Below, piece by piece: positions 63,987 to 64,000 of a stretch of DNA of 64,000 nucleotides. How positions within the stretch are numbered: position 1 is the stretch's first letter; each line of letters starts with the position of its first letter. The translations under genes and the position numbers were made by a program. This stretch comes from Phycisphaera sp. GTDB taxonomy: Bacteria > Planctomycetota > Phycisphaerae > Phycisphaerales > UBA1924. The stretch lies in contig RHLH01000001.1 of assembly GCA_003712165.1 (NCBI GenBank), positions 3,194,165-3,258,164 of the forward strand, written 5' to 3'. The notes beneath the pieces were generated by a model. It ran no database searches. It saw only the letters and a program-made list of their open reading frames with translations, and was not told where the DNA came from.

Positions 63987-64000
63987 TCTGATACTGGTTC
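63478..64000. repeat. 523-bp perfect repeat, copy 2 (reaches window edge)
   Basis: Identical to 58779-59301 over all 523 bases to the last base of the window, so its true right boundary is unknown. The same orientation is kept. It carries the C-terminal beta-domain, GC module, stop and 14 bases beyond. Confidence 0.97.

Noticed and set aside
1..64000. tRNA, rRNA, transposase or phage integrase genes
   Set aside because: No conserved tRNA arms, rRNA segments or recombinase motifs were noticed when scanning both strands; short non-coding RNAs cannot be excluded without a covariance-model search.

Overview
This window looks like part of a planctomycete chromosome, most likely class Phycisphaerae. 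The evidence is high GC (roughly 60-65% by eye), dense exported proteins ending in an unusual C-terminal dockerin-like module, PEP-CTERM-like proteins ending in a small-residue segment plus an Arg run, and large sulfatase, FG-GAP and propeller families. I saw no rRNA, tRNA, CRISPR array, insertion sequence or phage gene.

Layout. (1) 1-1224, minus: an exported FG-GAP/VCBS protein cut by the left edge. (2) 1445-11776, minus: seven tightly packed genes. Five of the six junctions are 4-base ATGA/GTGA overlaps. They encode a GT2-aminotransferase fusion, a GT4 glycosyltransferase, an LPG-synthase/flippase-like membrane protein, a sulfotransferase, a FemAB/GNAT protein, a tandem double sulfotransferase and a membrane TPR protein. 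I read this as a sulfated glycan or glycolipid pathway. (3) 12213-13799, plus: two paralogous exported P-domain proteins with PEP-CTERM-like tails, each followed by a terminator. (4) 13933-18199: an ABC-2 permease, a frameshifted DUF2283 gene, rpoN and recR. (5) 18238-63986: an array of 23 genes for exported proteins (19 minus, 4 plus) that share one 54-residue C-terminal module, plus one orphan half-module. Interrupting genes are a hypothetical HTH-like gene (25380), lpdA (52875) and a sulfatase (54558).

The shared module (called the GC module below) is two EF-hand-like calcium loops, each followed by an FTAW helix. It has four cysteines at module positions 1, 30, 38 and 54 and ends in Gly-Cys, sometimes with one or two extra residues. 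I recall RefSeq naming such proteins 'GC-type dockerin domain-anchored', so the module itself may not be new; its mechanism is, to my knowledge, undefined. Cargo includes serine and zinc proteases, di-haem peroxidases, a GDSL esterase, a Spondin_N domain, beta-helices, FG-GAP and beta-propeller proteins. The array looks like a set of diverse extracellular proteins delivered to one place by one tag. No cohesin-like partner or sorting enzyme lies in the window.

Two pairs of genes share C-terminal DNA that is identical at every base (523 bp and 168 bp), while the other copies differ at synonymous sites. This points to recent recombination or gene conversion of the tag. Starts in the array were chosen by a signal peptide preceded by a GGAGG/AGGGG-type ribosome site.
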